A DNA stretch of 64,000 bases from NCBI GenBank assembly GCA_030407315.1, contig JALQPE010000519.1:83427-147426 (forward strand). The letters are read 5' to 3'. The position numbers and the translations under genes were made by a program. Every line of letters starts with the position of its first letter. The first letter of the stretch is position 1. Positions 1 through 9,565 of this stretch are shown here, piece by piece. Under the pieces are notes generated by a model. The model saw only the letters and a program-made list of their open reading frames with translations, was not told where the DNA came from and did no database searches. This DNA is from Asparagopsis taxiformis. Its lineage: Eukaryota > Rhodophyta > Florideophyceae > Bonnemaisoniales > Bonnemaisoniaceae.

Positions 1-1001
1 AGCGACCTCGGGAAGCCGACTTGGATTTCTTTGACGACGACTTTGATGAAGTCTCACCGAGACTTCTCTTTTTGGTAGAAGGCTCGGGCGTCGCAGAAGG
101 CGCATCCAAGTTATGCTTCCCGAGGATGGAGTTTTCACCCGCATCCTCGGGGGCGCTCTCCAGCTCGACGACCTCCACAGCACCACCCGCCGTTCCACCA
201 CGACCGGAACGACTCGCTTGCAGGCGGGTACTCCTCCTGGGCATCACTTTCCTCCCAGAAGTTTCCACTCCGGGCGGTGCAGAATCACTGACTTCAATGA
301 CATCTTCGTCAGGATCTGCACCGCCCTTCGCACTGCTGCCCTCGACCACATTCTCGGGAGTAGGGCCCTCCGTCGAAATCCTCGCAACCGTCTTCTGTCC
401 AACCCCACCGGATGGTGAAGGGACGAAACTGTCATCGCTGGAGCTTCCCGAACTGCTAGCAGATGCAGAACGGGAAGCTTCGACAGCGGGGGCCGGAGCA
501 GCAGGGTGCTGCTCGGCAGCCGGAGTCGCAGGCTCAGGCTGCGAAGCCGGTGAGACCTGCTCCTGCGAGGCTTGGACAGGACGGTTGGGGGTACCAGTCC
601 CGGCGTGGGAAACTGGACCAGAGCGTTCGCTGCCATCCTGGGGACCACGCGCAGTCGGCTTGACCGGGGACCGGGGTCACCGCAGGGGAGGATGCCGACA
701 CGGCAGGGGTAGAGACAGGAACAGGGGCAACCTCGGAATCGCTGGAAGATTCCAGTTGAGGTGGTGGGGGCAAAGGGATGGAGGATGAAGGGATGGGCAA
801 GGAATTGGAAGAGGAAGGGATGGGGGCATCATCACCACATGTGGCTGGGAGCGCAGCATGTGGGATGTCTGGGTACATCGCGTGAAAGCGTTTCCGCATA
901 ATCATGTCGCGGTACCCAGTGACGCGCAGGAGCATTTTCCTGGCGTCCTTCCCGAAGACAGACTTCTTACGGGGAAAAATGGTCTCGTAACTGTAACCAT
1001 C
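1..1001 (-). pseudogene. P1, linker region of ParB/dioxygenase-like gene, continues off left edge
   Basis: This is the downstream part of the P1 gene, read in two frames. After a run of nine G (1002-1010 on the plus strand) the protein-like reading moves to another frame, beginning PPPDGYSYETIFPRKK and running to about position 680. It then returns to the original frame between about 676 and 560, just below an in-frame TGA at 677-679. From there it stays open to the window edge as a Ser/Pro/Ala-rich linker with basic patches (RRSTRLQASRSGR near 230). The same kind of linker, including an RRS-x-RL motif, separates the ParB-like and dioxygenase domains in the paralogue at 9566-13708. By analogy the dioxygenase domain should lie outside the window. 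The two frame changes could be mutations or homopolymer sequencing errors. Confidence 0.55.
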
Positions 1002-2425
1002 GGGGGGGGGCCTTCCTTGGGACGGAAGTCTGCCCAACACCCCTTCTTGGGGACCATCTGAGCAAGAACTTCGACAACGCGCGAGCGAATGTCGAAGCTC
1101 TTGCTCGGGTCACCCACGCTGGGAATTGAGCCATCCAGCATCCTCATCACATCCGACACGTTCCAGTACTCGGCCACCTCCTTCACGTACCCGAAGATTT
1201 CCAACAAACCAGCAATCCATTCCTGCCCAATGGTACCAACCGAGTACGGTTTCAGCCCGGCCGACCGACGGCTACAAGTGTAGCGCGCCGTCATCTCCAG
1301 GATGAAACACTTCTGTACATCCGGAGCACTCCTGAACGACCCATTGAACAACAAGTTCACCGTACACCCAGCCAGATCCTCTGTGGAAGAAAATTGAACG
1401 AACTCCGGCCTGTTCGGGATGCTCGACCAGTATTTGAAAGCAGGGCTTTCAATGGTCTTGAACCCTCGGGCGATCGAGACGTAGCGCATGAGCTGTCTCG
1501 GACGAATCCAGCTCAGCGCTTTCCGTTCTTTAATGTACTGAACGGTCGGCTCGATCTTCTTCTTTCCCAGGCGGTGGATATTGATGAACTCCATCACAGA
1601 GCACACATTGTCAGCAACTGTTACCTCGCTGACATTGTGGGTGTGGAAGTTCATCAGCCGTGAAAGCGGGAGTACTTCTTCGGAGCAGAAGACATCCCGG
1701 CCAAGCCGAGTCGGTGGGAGGAGAAAGTCGACTGGAATAGTTCCAAAGCGACGGTAGATGTCAGACTTGACAAACTCCTCCCACTCTGGACTGTCCTTCG
1801 CAGGAGCAGGTCCAGCCGACTCGAGAATGGCCTTCAACGCGGTCACTCGGTGAGATCCATCGACGTATTGCAGTCGGACTTTGGCATTGGAATCAATCAC
1901 CTCGCAGACGGACACGCGTGAAGCAATCACGGAAAATCCCAGAGTGAGAAACGTTTTCTTCAACTCATCAACGCGATGCGGCCTGACCACCCTGGACACG
2001 ACTGCCGGAGGAGAAACATCCAGAGGGGAAATGAAGACTGGAATGTTTCGGCAGCTCTCCGGACTTATGTCGTAGTCCACATCCACCGGGATGGGCACTG
2101 TGCCAGGGTAGGCCAGCCTGGTGCTGCGGAGAGGCTTGTTCGGTACGATGTCACGAGCGTTGTGATCATCGACCTTCTCCGCATCCTCTGCCAAGTCGCT
2201 GCCGGACGCGATGATCATGTCCGGAGCAGGCGAGCTAGGCAGAGGAGCACCAGATCCCTCGACGGCTGGCGCCGCTTTGGCAGATTGAGCCGGAAGCGGA
2301 GTTGCGGGAACGCCAGCGTCGATTGTCGGGACAACCGCGGGATCGGAAGCGGAAGGGGGGGAGGGGACGGGCTTAGGTGCTGGGCTGAGCTGGGTCAGCG
2401 CTGCAGCAGCTTCGCAAACGTCCAT
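902..2425 (-). CDS. P1, ParB-like domain protein (N-terminal part)
   Basis: Open frame of 507 codons from an ATG at 2425. After a Pro/Ser/Ala-rich leader comes a ParB/Srx-fold-like segment at about residues 135-240: a VRPHRVDELKKTF helix, then the VDGSHRVTAL motif that matches the G/DxHR motif of ParB N-terminal domains, then IPVDFLL. A helical region follows (HTHNVSEVTVADNVCSVMEF and onward) and is shared with the paralogues at 4079-7178 and 9566-13708. ParB-fold domains are known as CTPases or nucleases that act on DNA; the activity here is unknown. The frame is lost at the G9 run 1002-1010 and ends at an artificial-looking stop at 902. Another possible start is an ATG at 2554, in a different frame, separated from the body by a purine microsatellite at 2441-2483. 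Confidence 0.7.
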   Translation of the reverse strand: MDVCEAAAALTQLSPAPKPVPSPPSASDPAVVPTIDAGVPATPLPAQSAKAAPAVEGSGAPLPSSPAPDMIIASGSDLAEDAEKVDDHNARDIVPNKPLRSTRLAYPGTVPIPVDVDYDISPESCRNIPVFISPLDVSPPAVVSRVVRPHRVDELKKTFLTLGFSVIASRVSVCEVIDSNAKVRLQYVDGSHRVTALKAILESAGPAPAKDSPEWEEFVKSDIYRRFGTIPVDFLLPPTRLGRDVFCSEEVLPLSRLMNFHTHNVSEVTVADNVCSVMEFINIHRLGKKKIEPTVQYIKERKALSWIRPRQLMRYVSIARGFKTIESPAFKYWSSIPNRPEFVQFSSTEDLAGCTVNLLFNGSFRSAPDVQKCFILEMTARYTCSRRSAGLKPYSVGTIGQEWIAGLLEIFGYVKEVAEYWNVSDVMRMLDGSIPSVGDPSKSFDIRSRVVEVLAQMVPKKGCWADFRPKEGPPPMVTVTRPFFPVRSLSSGRTPGKCSCASLGTAT

Positions 2426-2440
2426 GGGGACAGGGGGGCC

Positions 2441-2483
2441 AGAGAAGGAGAAGGAGAGGGAGAAGGAGAGGGAGAAGGAGTGG
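2441..2483. repeat. GGAGAA/GGAGAG microsatellite
   Basis: Short purine-rich tandem repeat just upstream of the P1 ATG at 2425. On the minus strand it reads as a Ser-Pro dipeptide tract in the frame of the upstream ATG at 2554. Length change here would alter the frame linking that ATG to P1, so it may explain why the two are out of frame. Confidence 0.7.
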
Positions 2484-2758
2484 GAGAATCGTTGTCACGG
2501 CGGCTGGCAGAGCGCACCTGGCGGTCGAAAGCGTTGGGGGATTGTTGAGCCATTGCTTTGGTGAAGAAATGAGGAAAGAAGAGTGAAAGATTGAGAAAGA
2601 GAGAAGAAGATCTGAACGACAAGCTGTTTTGCTACGTAAGCTGAGTAAGATAGGCGAAACTTAGAGAACTGACATATTCCTATTAGTATACACCCTGGTA
2701 ATGATATTCAGCGGTTGACCAATCCGAACCTTCCACATCACTTTTCGTTGTACGACAA

Positions 2759-3080
2759 TTACAGCTCAGGCAGTTTACCAAGGATCCTTACAGCAAAACC
2801 ATCGTTACGATGACTTTGCTGTAAGGAAAGGTTTCATTACAGAGGCCAGGAATTTTTTTACCGGGTAAAGAAATCATGGCTATTGTAATGTTTTGTTTCC
2901 TGACAGCAAAGTCATCGTTACGATGACTTTGCTGTAAGAAAACGTTTTCATTACAGCGGCCAGGAATTTTTTTACCGGGTAAAGAAATCATGGCCACTGT
3001 AATGAAACCTTTCCTTACAGCAAAGTCATCGTAACGATGACTTTGCTGTAAGCATCCCTGGTAAACTGCTCCATCTGTAA
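2759..3080. repeat. MITE-like hairpin array, copy 1
   Basis: A 322-bp unit with inverted ends: it starts TTACAG-n-GCAGTTTACC and ends with the reverse complement, GGTAAACTGC-n-CTGTAA. Inside are three copies of a near-perfect hairpin whose half is CTTACAGCAAAGTCATCGT, joined at a single unpaired central base. Between them are copies of a second small palindrome around TTTACCGGGTAAA. No coding capacity is visible. It resembles the unit at 3623-3856 and the array at 29277-29702. Confidence 0.75.
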
Positions 3081-3622
3081 GCCGTTGGTCTCAACCCTCG
3101 CTCTCATTTCTGTTGTCCTCCTTCATTATCTCCACCTACCTTCCCCCTACACACCACGTCTCTAATGTCACTCTGCCCACCCTTTGGTGCATGAAATATT
3201 TTCTTACCACTGCCATAGTCTACACATACTGCTGCCTTCATACTTCTGCATGCCTACCCTTCAATCTTTCTTCCATCTTTCTCTACCGTGCTAGGCTTAG
3301 ACCATGCTCTGTGCACATCTGACTTACTTAATATCATTGTATAGTTAGAAACTAGAATAATATTACATCACTAGAGTACACTGCAAATGTTAGTAACTAT
3401 GGTTGGTGTGGTACACAACACCCTACCTCCTTCATGAGTAAACTTTGCGCACAGAACCGTTCAATACCAGGTAGTGCAGCCAGCGCAAACCAGGCTTGCA
3501 CGACGCAGAGTGCTCCCCAGAGCCGTCAACAGCCGCCCAAACCATCGTTGTACGATGTTCCCGGCTCCACACTTCCCTTCTCACCCTTCCCAGGGTGGGA
3601 GACGGACGAAACTCCCAACCGC
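3081..3622. other. Non-coding spacer
   Basis: About 540 bases between two MITE-like units. No convincing coding frame, RNA gene or regulatory element is seen. Confidence 0.5.
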
Positions 3623-3856
3623 TTACAGCCGAAGCCGTTTACCCGGGATGCTTACAGCAAAGTCATCGTTACGACGACTTTGCTGTAAGGAAAGGTTTGA
3701 TTACAGTGGTGAGAAAATTTTACCGGGTAAAAAATCAGCAAGAATTTTTTACCCGGTAAAAAATTGTGGCCGCTGTAATGATTTGATTTCTTACAGCAAA
3801 GTCATCGTTACGATGACTTTGCTGTCAGCACCCCAGCGAAACTGCATCATCTGTAA
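3623..3856. repeat. MITE-like hairpin array, copy 2
   Basis: A 234-bp unit related to 2759-3080. It has the same TTACAG-type left end, two copies of the long AAAGTCATCG hairpin (about 3651-3688 and 3793-3829) and palindromes around TTTACCCGGTAAA. It lies beyond the 3' end of the P2 gene. A third array of the same family lies on the 5' side of P2 (29277-29702), so these hairpins bracket P2. Confidence 0.72.
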
Positions 3857-4078
3857 GCCTTCCTCACCTCAATGTTGCAACCAAAGACGACTGCGATATT
3901 ACCTTGTTCTATTCTAGTAGTGCCCGCCATAGTTTCCTCCCCTTCTCATATTAAATTGAGTATTGTATATCTCCTGACCCGTCTACATACGCAGACGTCA
4001 TGTACTAGCCTAAGTTTCATCGTTTACTTGAGGGCGGCCTTGATGCCTGCCATAGAATGCTATTAAGAACTAATTTCA

Positions 4079-7000
4079 TCAGATATCTAAACGCTCCCAG
4101 TAGTTGACATTGAAGGGAGGCTGTAGCAACTTCTCCCTGGAAGTTCGCAGTGATAGATGGGACCGGATAGGATGCTGGTACCTCACCGAAGAACGACCCT
4201 CTGCGAATCCCATTCCTCCGTGATACACGTCCGTTCAGCATACAAGCAGGGAATACGGTGGGATGCGCACGTTCGTCACTGGCACGCGGTACTTGTCTTT
4301 CGCTGGATGACTTAGGCACACATGGCTGAACTTGGCGATACGAATGATGAACCCATCCGCACCAGCAGCCATCATGAAATATGATGGCGAGTTGAGAAGA
4401 CCAGTTCCAGTTCCCTCACGGACGGGAACATCGGTATGCATAAGTTGCTCCTGACTACCTTCTGCGGTCAAAATCAGACGAAGACCCGTTTCTGGAAAAA
4501 CCACCGCTTCTTCTCTTCCAAACCCGAGCTTCAGGTTCTCCGCACAAATCGCCTTACCTAGCTCCAGAATCAGCTTGTTCCTGTACTGCCGCGCGCTTTC
4601 TTGCTCAAGGTCATCGCAGATGCTTTTCCGGTCAGTCTTGAATACACCAGTGCTGTCTCTCGGTCGAAGTGGTTTCCACGGGTTCTTCTCACTTGCACTT
4701 GAGCCACTTGTAGTACCTTGGAATGTGCTGGCCATCTGTGTGAATAACTCGTGCGTAGCTGCTCCCACTGTAGTAGAAGAGAAAATGTCTTGCAACACCA
4801 CGTAACCAAGCTCGTCGATCATTCTTCTCTGGTAGCTGAAGTATTGTTGGCTTTCACAAGAACCGAGGGGACATACCAAAGTAGAGTAGCCTGCAGCTGC
4901 TTCCATTATCTCCGTCCGGATTGTATCAATGTCTTCTTCTGTGATATAATACTTCATTCTCGAGTTGGAAGGAACGCATAAAGGCAGCTTCTCAGGTATC
5001 TCCTCTGCAAATGTGCGGTCTGGAAGGGAGTTTTCTTGCTCGTCAGTGAAGAGTGGTGCTTCTTCTCCAGTCGTTCGTTTTCTTGCATTGACTCTACTCT
5101 TCTTTTCCCGGGGAGGCCCAATCTCAATGTTGTCATCCGGCGTATTGGGCTCAGAAAACTTCGCGCTAGTATCTTCCCTTCTTCGCTTCTTATGCAACCT
5201 GGACTCGTTTTCATCGCCGCTTCCACCAGAACTCCCGCTTCTTCCCGAATTCTCCTTGTCCGCTTCTGCCGGGCTAGTGCTGTTAGTTTCTGGTGTCCTG
5301 ATTCGAAGTTTCAATATCACAGAGCGGTTCTGCGCATCTCCAGCTTGTTGTCCAGGCGTGTCTATGTCCATGCGACCACTATTGTCCAAGTTGATATCCA
5401 GACTTTGCGTATCGCCGCTTGGTTTCCTTCCCTGAGGAAGATCTTCTCTGACAATCCTTCCCGGCGAATTATCCCTGGCACGACTTTCCCGCTCTGCCCT
5501 TGAAGCTGAAAGACGTTCCTGTTCTTTTTGGAGAACAGCAAGACGTTCTGCTTCCCTCTTCTCAGCTGCTGCAAGACGCGTGGCAGGACGTTCCTGTCCT
5601 CCCTCTTTTGCTGCGGCAGGATGGTCTTCTGCTTCTTTCGGGGTTCTCAGAAGTGCCTCTTCTATTGCTTTCGTCGCGACAGCAGGAATCACTTCTTCAG
5701 CCACCACATTTGGAGTAATTTCCTGTTCTTCCTCCACAACAGCAGAAACTTCCTGCTCTACTTGGGCTTCGGCAGATACTCCTTCTTCTGCTTGAACAGG
5801 ACCAGGAGTTTCCACCGTTTCCTTCTCTGTAGAATTATTTCCCTGTTCTGCGGCAGTAGGTGCTTCTTCGTCTTCTGCTTTGGCGCCAGCAACAAGTGCT
5901 TTTTCTATTTCTCCGGGGGTCATGCGATTCCGTTCCCTCTCCTCCTCCGCTTTCGTCTCCTGCATTGCCTTTGTCCCGGTAGCAAATTCCAGTTTGTCGT
6001 AAAAACTGTTTGTAAACATCCCGTTCTTGGTTCTCAGACTGCTTCTGTCTACCACGTCGTCATGAAAGTCGGCAAGGACGAATACAATGCGTTCTCCAAT
6101 GCGATGATCATTATCCCCGACCTCCTTCGCGTTTTCTGCTGCCAAATCCGTTCGCACGAATTCCTCCATCGTTGCAGAGTTCAACCACTTGCGGACGACC
6201 TCTGCCATATCATAGATGGCCAACAGAGCCAGTAGCCAAGTGCGCATCGTGAACGGGCTTCCGCTTCCGATATTTCTGACAAGTCCTCTCTTCCTCCTCA
6301 TCCTTGTCCACGACGCTGTCATCTCGAGCACAAACCACTGGAACCACTCCTTATCGCGCGTCCCGCGTCCGTCCGTGCCATTGCGGAATATTGCGTTATT
6401 GACAAGATCGAGCACGCACCCGTACATATCGGCAGAGTCAATTCGAGAAAAGTCCGGATCTCTTCCCTCGGTTCTTGCATCCTCGATTTCTCTGTTCCTA
6501 TCCAAAGCATTGTAAACGCTAGGGATAGAGCTCCAGTACACGAAAGCAACGCTGTCTGTGCGATTGAACCCCTTCGCAATGTTGATGTACTGCCTATACG
6601 AGTTCTCCGAACGGTTCCTGTCGGACGGCAGAATATAGCTCACTTCTTTCAGAATAGGAATAAGCCGGACAACAGGAAGATCCATCTGGTTGGAAAACCT
6701 GAGAAACTCTATGACCGCACAGACATTGTCGGCAATGCTCACAGAAGCCACATCGTGAGTTTGTATATTGGCTTCGAGAGACAGTTTCAGAACCTCCAGC
6801 GCATCGAAAATTAGACGCCCGTTCGGCGCAATCAACTGTTGTACCCAAACCAATTCCAAGGAATCCCTGTTCTTTCCTGAGTACTTCTCCAGGCATAGTT
6901 GCAGAGCAGCTATGCGATGAGAGCCATCGATGCAGTAAAACTCGTCTCCTTCGTTATCTTCCATTTTGCAGACTGTAATCATAGTTCCAGTGGTAGAGAA

Positions 7001-7178
7001 ACCTCTATCCATGAAAATGCTGGCCAGTTCGTTTACACGACCCGGTCGCACCAAACGGGAGGTCACTGTCGGAAACTTCACTTTGCGAGGATCAACTTGC
7101 ACTTTAGAAGAGCTGTACTGAGCAATAGTGATGCTTTTCTCTTCAGCAGAAGGAGAATTGCTCTTCTCCGCTGTAGTA
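4079..7178 (-). pseudogene. P2, ParB-like/2OG-Fe(II) dioxygenase fusion, split by transposon
   Basis: The body of a long gene paralogous to 9566-13708. A ParB-like domain comes first (helix RLVRPGRVNELASIF; CIDGSHRIAAL near 6945-6913). Then come a helical domain, a Glu/Ala-rich low-complexity linker with a basic segment (about 5100-5950), and a C-terminal domain like 2-oxoglutarate/Fe(II) dioxygenases with an HTD iron-binding pair near 4437. An in-frame TGA at 4235-4237 stops translation just before the segment with the distal ligands (DVYHGGMGF, then SVRYQ), which stays open to a stop at 4079. The 5' end is cut at 7177-7178 by the 21-kb transposon; the first codons are at 28441-28465. The frame continues by chance into the transposon end as far as 7393, but those residues are TIR-derived. 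Two disruptions suggest a pseudogene. Confidence 0.8.
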
Positions 7179-7480
7179 CGTCTGTGTTCTCGGAAATGGA
7201 CGCGGACGTCCACAACCTCTAGTACACCTAGTATTACTAGGCGGACGTCCATGTTCTCCAGTATTTTTGGATGTCCGCCTAGAACCGGACGTCCATGCGG
7301 TCTAGTACGTCTAGTATTACTAGGACGACATTCATTGTTTCTAGTACCACGGATGTCCCCCTTGGGATGGACTTCCGCCATGTCTATGTCCACCTAGGAC
7401 GGGCGCCGGTTCAGAAATTCAAAAATTTCGACCCCAGAAATTTCTGCCGCCGTGCTCGACATGGATGTCCGCATCCATCA
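7179..7480. repeat. Left TIR and subterminal repeats
   Basis: The TIR is 7179-7225. It and the adjoining subterminal DNA contain GGACGTCC at 7204-7211, 7243-7250 and 7287-7294, and several CTAGTAC/ACTAGGACGACA-like modules that recur inverted at the right end. Such subterminal motif clusters are typical transposase-binding regions in EnSpm-like elements. That role is inferred here. Confidence 0.82.
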
Positions 7481-7489
7481 CGGCGACCA

Positions 7490-8520
7490 CTCTATTTTTC
7501 CTTGTCGGTCGACTCCAATTTTGTCTTTAATTTTTTCATCCTCTCGCTCACACCCCCTTCCTGTTGGTGCTCACCTCCCCCGTACTGTACCTCAAACACC
7601 CCCAATACCACTCTAGCACGCATTTTCAGCTACCTATCCCCGCTTCCACGGTGCACACCTCCATTCCATACCTACTTTTCTGCTCTACTGTACAGATTTC
7701 GTATAACCAGTCCTCATACTACCTCAGAATAGGGAAAAACACCCCCTATCTCCTCGACCATGCTCTCCCCCAACACCTTTGCAACGTATTGTTCTTCAAT
7801 ACCTTCTCTCCTCTACCCTCAACCCCTCTCCTTCGCCCTCTACACAAACTTCCCCTGCAGCTTACTCTCCCAAAACCTCTCACTCCCCATCCCGTACCCG
7901 ACCTGCTCCACCCCTCCCTCCCTCAGCTGCTCCATGCCCCCACGCCATCCGCATCTTCGATACCGTATACACCACCACCGGCTCACGCTCCCGCTTCCCG
8001 CCGTCTCCCCAGAAACCTCCCCGCTCTGAAGCACATATCAACCCCCCACTTCGCACCCTTCCTCCCACTCCCCTCCCTCCCCAAATACAATAACCCCCTT
8101 CTTCTCCATCACATCCCCACTCACCACAGCCAGAACAGACGCCACCCCCTCCCCCTCTTTCTCCTCACTTTCCTAAAACCCCCTCCTCTCGGCGACTTCA
8201 ACCGCACCCTCCTACGGTCCCACCTAAACACCTCCTCCGCCCTCACTACCCCAACACCCCGCAGCGTCTCCCCAATCCCCATAATATGCTTGTCGGCACT
8301 CCTCTCCGAATCACACTCCATTCTAAACCCGCACTCCGTACATTTCCACCTCCCCCTGTACCATCCCAAGATTGCATCCCTCCACAGAACACATCCTCAT
8401 ACCACAGAAGAATTTTCTTCCTCTCATACCTCCTCCTTAAAACCTCCATCTGCTCCATGTAAATTTCGATGTAAATATTTTCTCCACTATGCAATCTCAA
8501 ACATGTATGAACGTATGCCT
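7490..8520. other. Strongly pyrimidine-rich stretch, gene-poor
   Basis: About 1 kb in which the plus strand is dominated by C and T. The bias removes stop codons and produces a 350-codon plus frame (7564-8616) of Pro/Leu/His/Ser composition that looks like a by-product. On the minus strand a short frame between about 8402 and 8121 contains WKCTECGFRMECDSERSADKH, a Cys/His arrangement that could be a decayed zinc finger. No complete gene can be supported. Confidence 0.45.
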
Positions 8521-8811
8521 TTCCGCTTTGTCACCCTTGAATATTGGTACTCATGTATTCATAAAATAGGGCCACCCACATCCCTATCCCGTTCTGCAAG
8601 CTTTACAAACCACTAGACGCATACTCCACAACTATACAACAAACACTACTCGCTATTTCAGACGACGCGGTACACAAGTAGCGTAGTCTCAACCTTCCGT
8701 GCAGCCTTCCCTGATGCGTACAAGTGCGAAACACGTCTAGACTACTACTACTACTACGATATAGTATATCAGAAGTGAGTGCGGGAATTTTCGGCACAGG
8801 AGATGCTGGGC

Positions 8812-9310
8812 CACCAAATTGATTTTTCGGAAATTTTAGAATTTCTGGGCTGGCCAGCAGTGCAATCGAGCTGGACATCCACCGGACGTCCATTTCAGGT
8901 TGGTCGTGAGAGAGTGGGGCGGGACCATGATGAAACAAGGACCAAAACGTGTCCCGGGCGTATTGAGCCTGAAATCGACCCTTCGCAAGACGCGATTTCG
9001 GCTTACAGATGGTGCTTATAGAAGCCAGTGATAGCCCCGATCGGGGCCGGCGGTCGGTTCCTGGGGCCGTTGTAGCCAAATTAGACACCCTGATTAGAAT
9101 TAAAATTTGGGCTATTCTCAAAAACATGCACATGTGAACATGTTTTTGAGATGGGGGTGTGCCGTACGGCACAATCGACCGCCCAAATCGATGTTTTTTG
9201 CAATATTTTTTTGTGCCCGAAATTGTAGAATTTCTGGGCTGGCCAGCAATGCATCTGAGCTGGACATCCACCGGACGTCCATTTCAGGTTGATCGTGTAT
9301 CGTGCACGTC
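8812..9310 (+). repeat. ~390-bp interspersed repeat, left array
   Basis: One partial copy and one nearly full copy of the transposon's internal repeat family. A full unit contains a stem CTCAAAAACATG/CATGTTTTTGAG, a perfect 16-bp palindrome TGTGCCGTACGGCACA (9158-9173), a CTGGGCTGGCCAGCA-type segment and ACCGGACGTCCAT, followed by a GC-rich spacer. The same units occur at 13845-14950, 16091-16270 and inverted at 20010-20275. Open frames across it on either strand are repeat-derived. Confidence 0.8.
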
Positions 9311-9565
9311 CACACATTACCGGAAGCAAGTAGGCGATGAAGCACGTACAAACCCAATTGTTCTGCTATTTCTACCATAGACCATCGAGTCTAGAGATGT
9401 GAGGGAATCGTCCTGGAAATCATGCTCCAACCCACGAGGGAATGGACAATCTAGTTTGAAAGCATGGAACGGAAGTGCATTATAGTAGGTTCATAGATTG
9501 GAAGTGATAAAGGAGATGATTATATTCTCGATAATTGTTTACCAAAGTAGTAGTTGTTAAGCTAT

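Noticed and set aside
4235..4237. Selenocysteine readthrough of the P2 TGA
   Set aside because: P3 has His at this position and not Cys, no SECIS-like element was recognised, and the gene is also split by a transposon. A nonsense mutation is simpler.
4017..4319. 100-codon minus-strand frame at the 3' end of P2
   Set aside because: It is a shadow of the P2 C-terminal coding sequence, whose homology to P3 lies in the other frame.
7179..7393. N-terminal extension of P2 to position 7393
   Set aside because: It is translated transposon TIR and starts at GTG. The original start is at 28465 on the other side of the insertion.
7564..8616. 350-codon plus-strand open frame
   Set aside because: It begins at TTG, is made of Pro/Leu/His/Ser as expected from a pyrimidine-rich strand lacking stop codons, and shows no domain.
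8603..9271. 222-codon minus-strand frame across the internal repeat
   Set aside because: The same peptide fragments recur wherever the ~390-bp repeat occurs (14335-14643, 16071-16363, 20038-20268), so the frame follows the repeat, not a gene.
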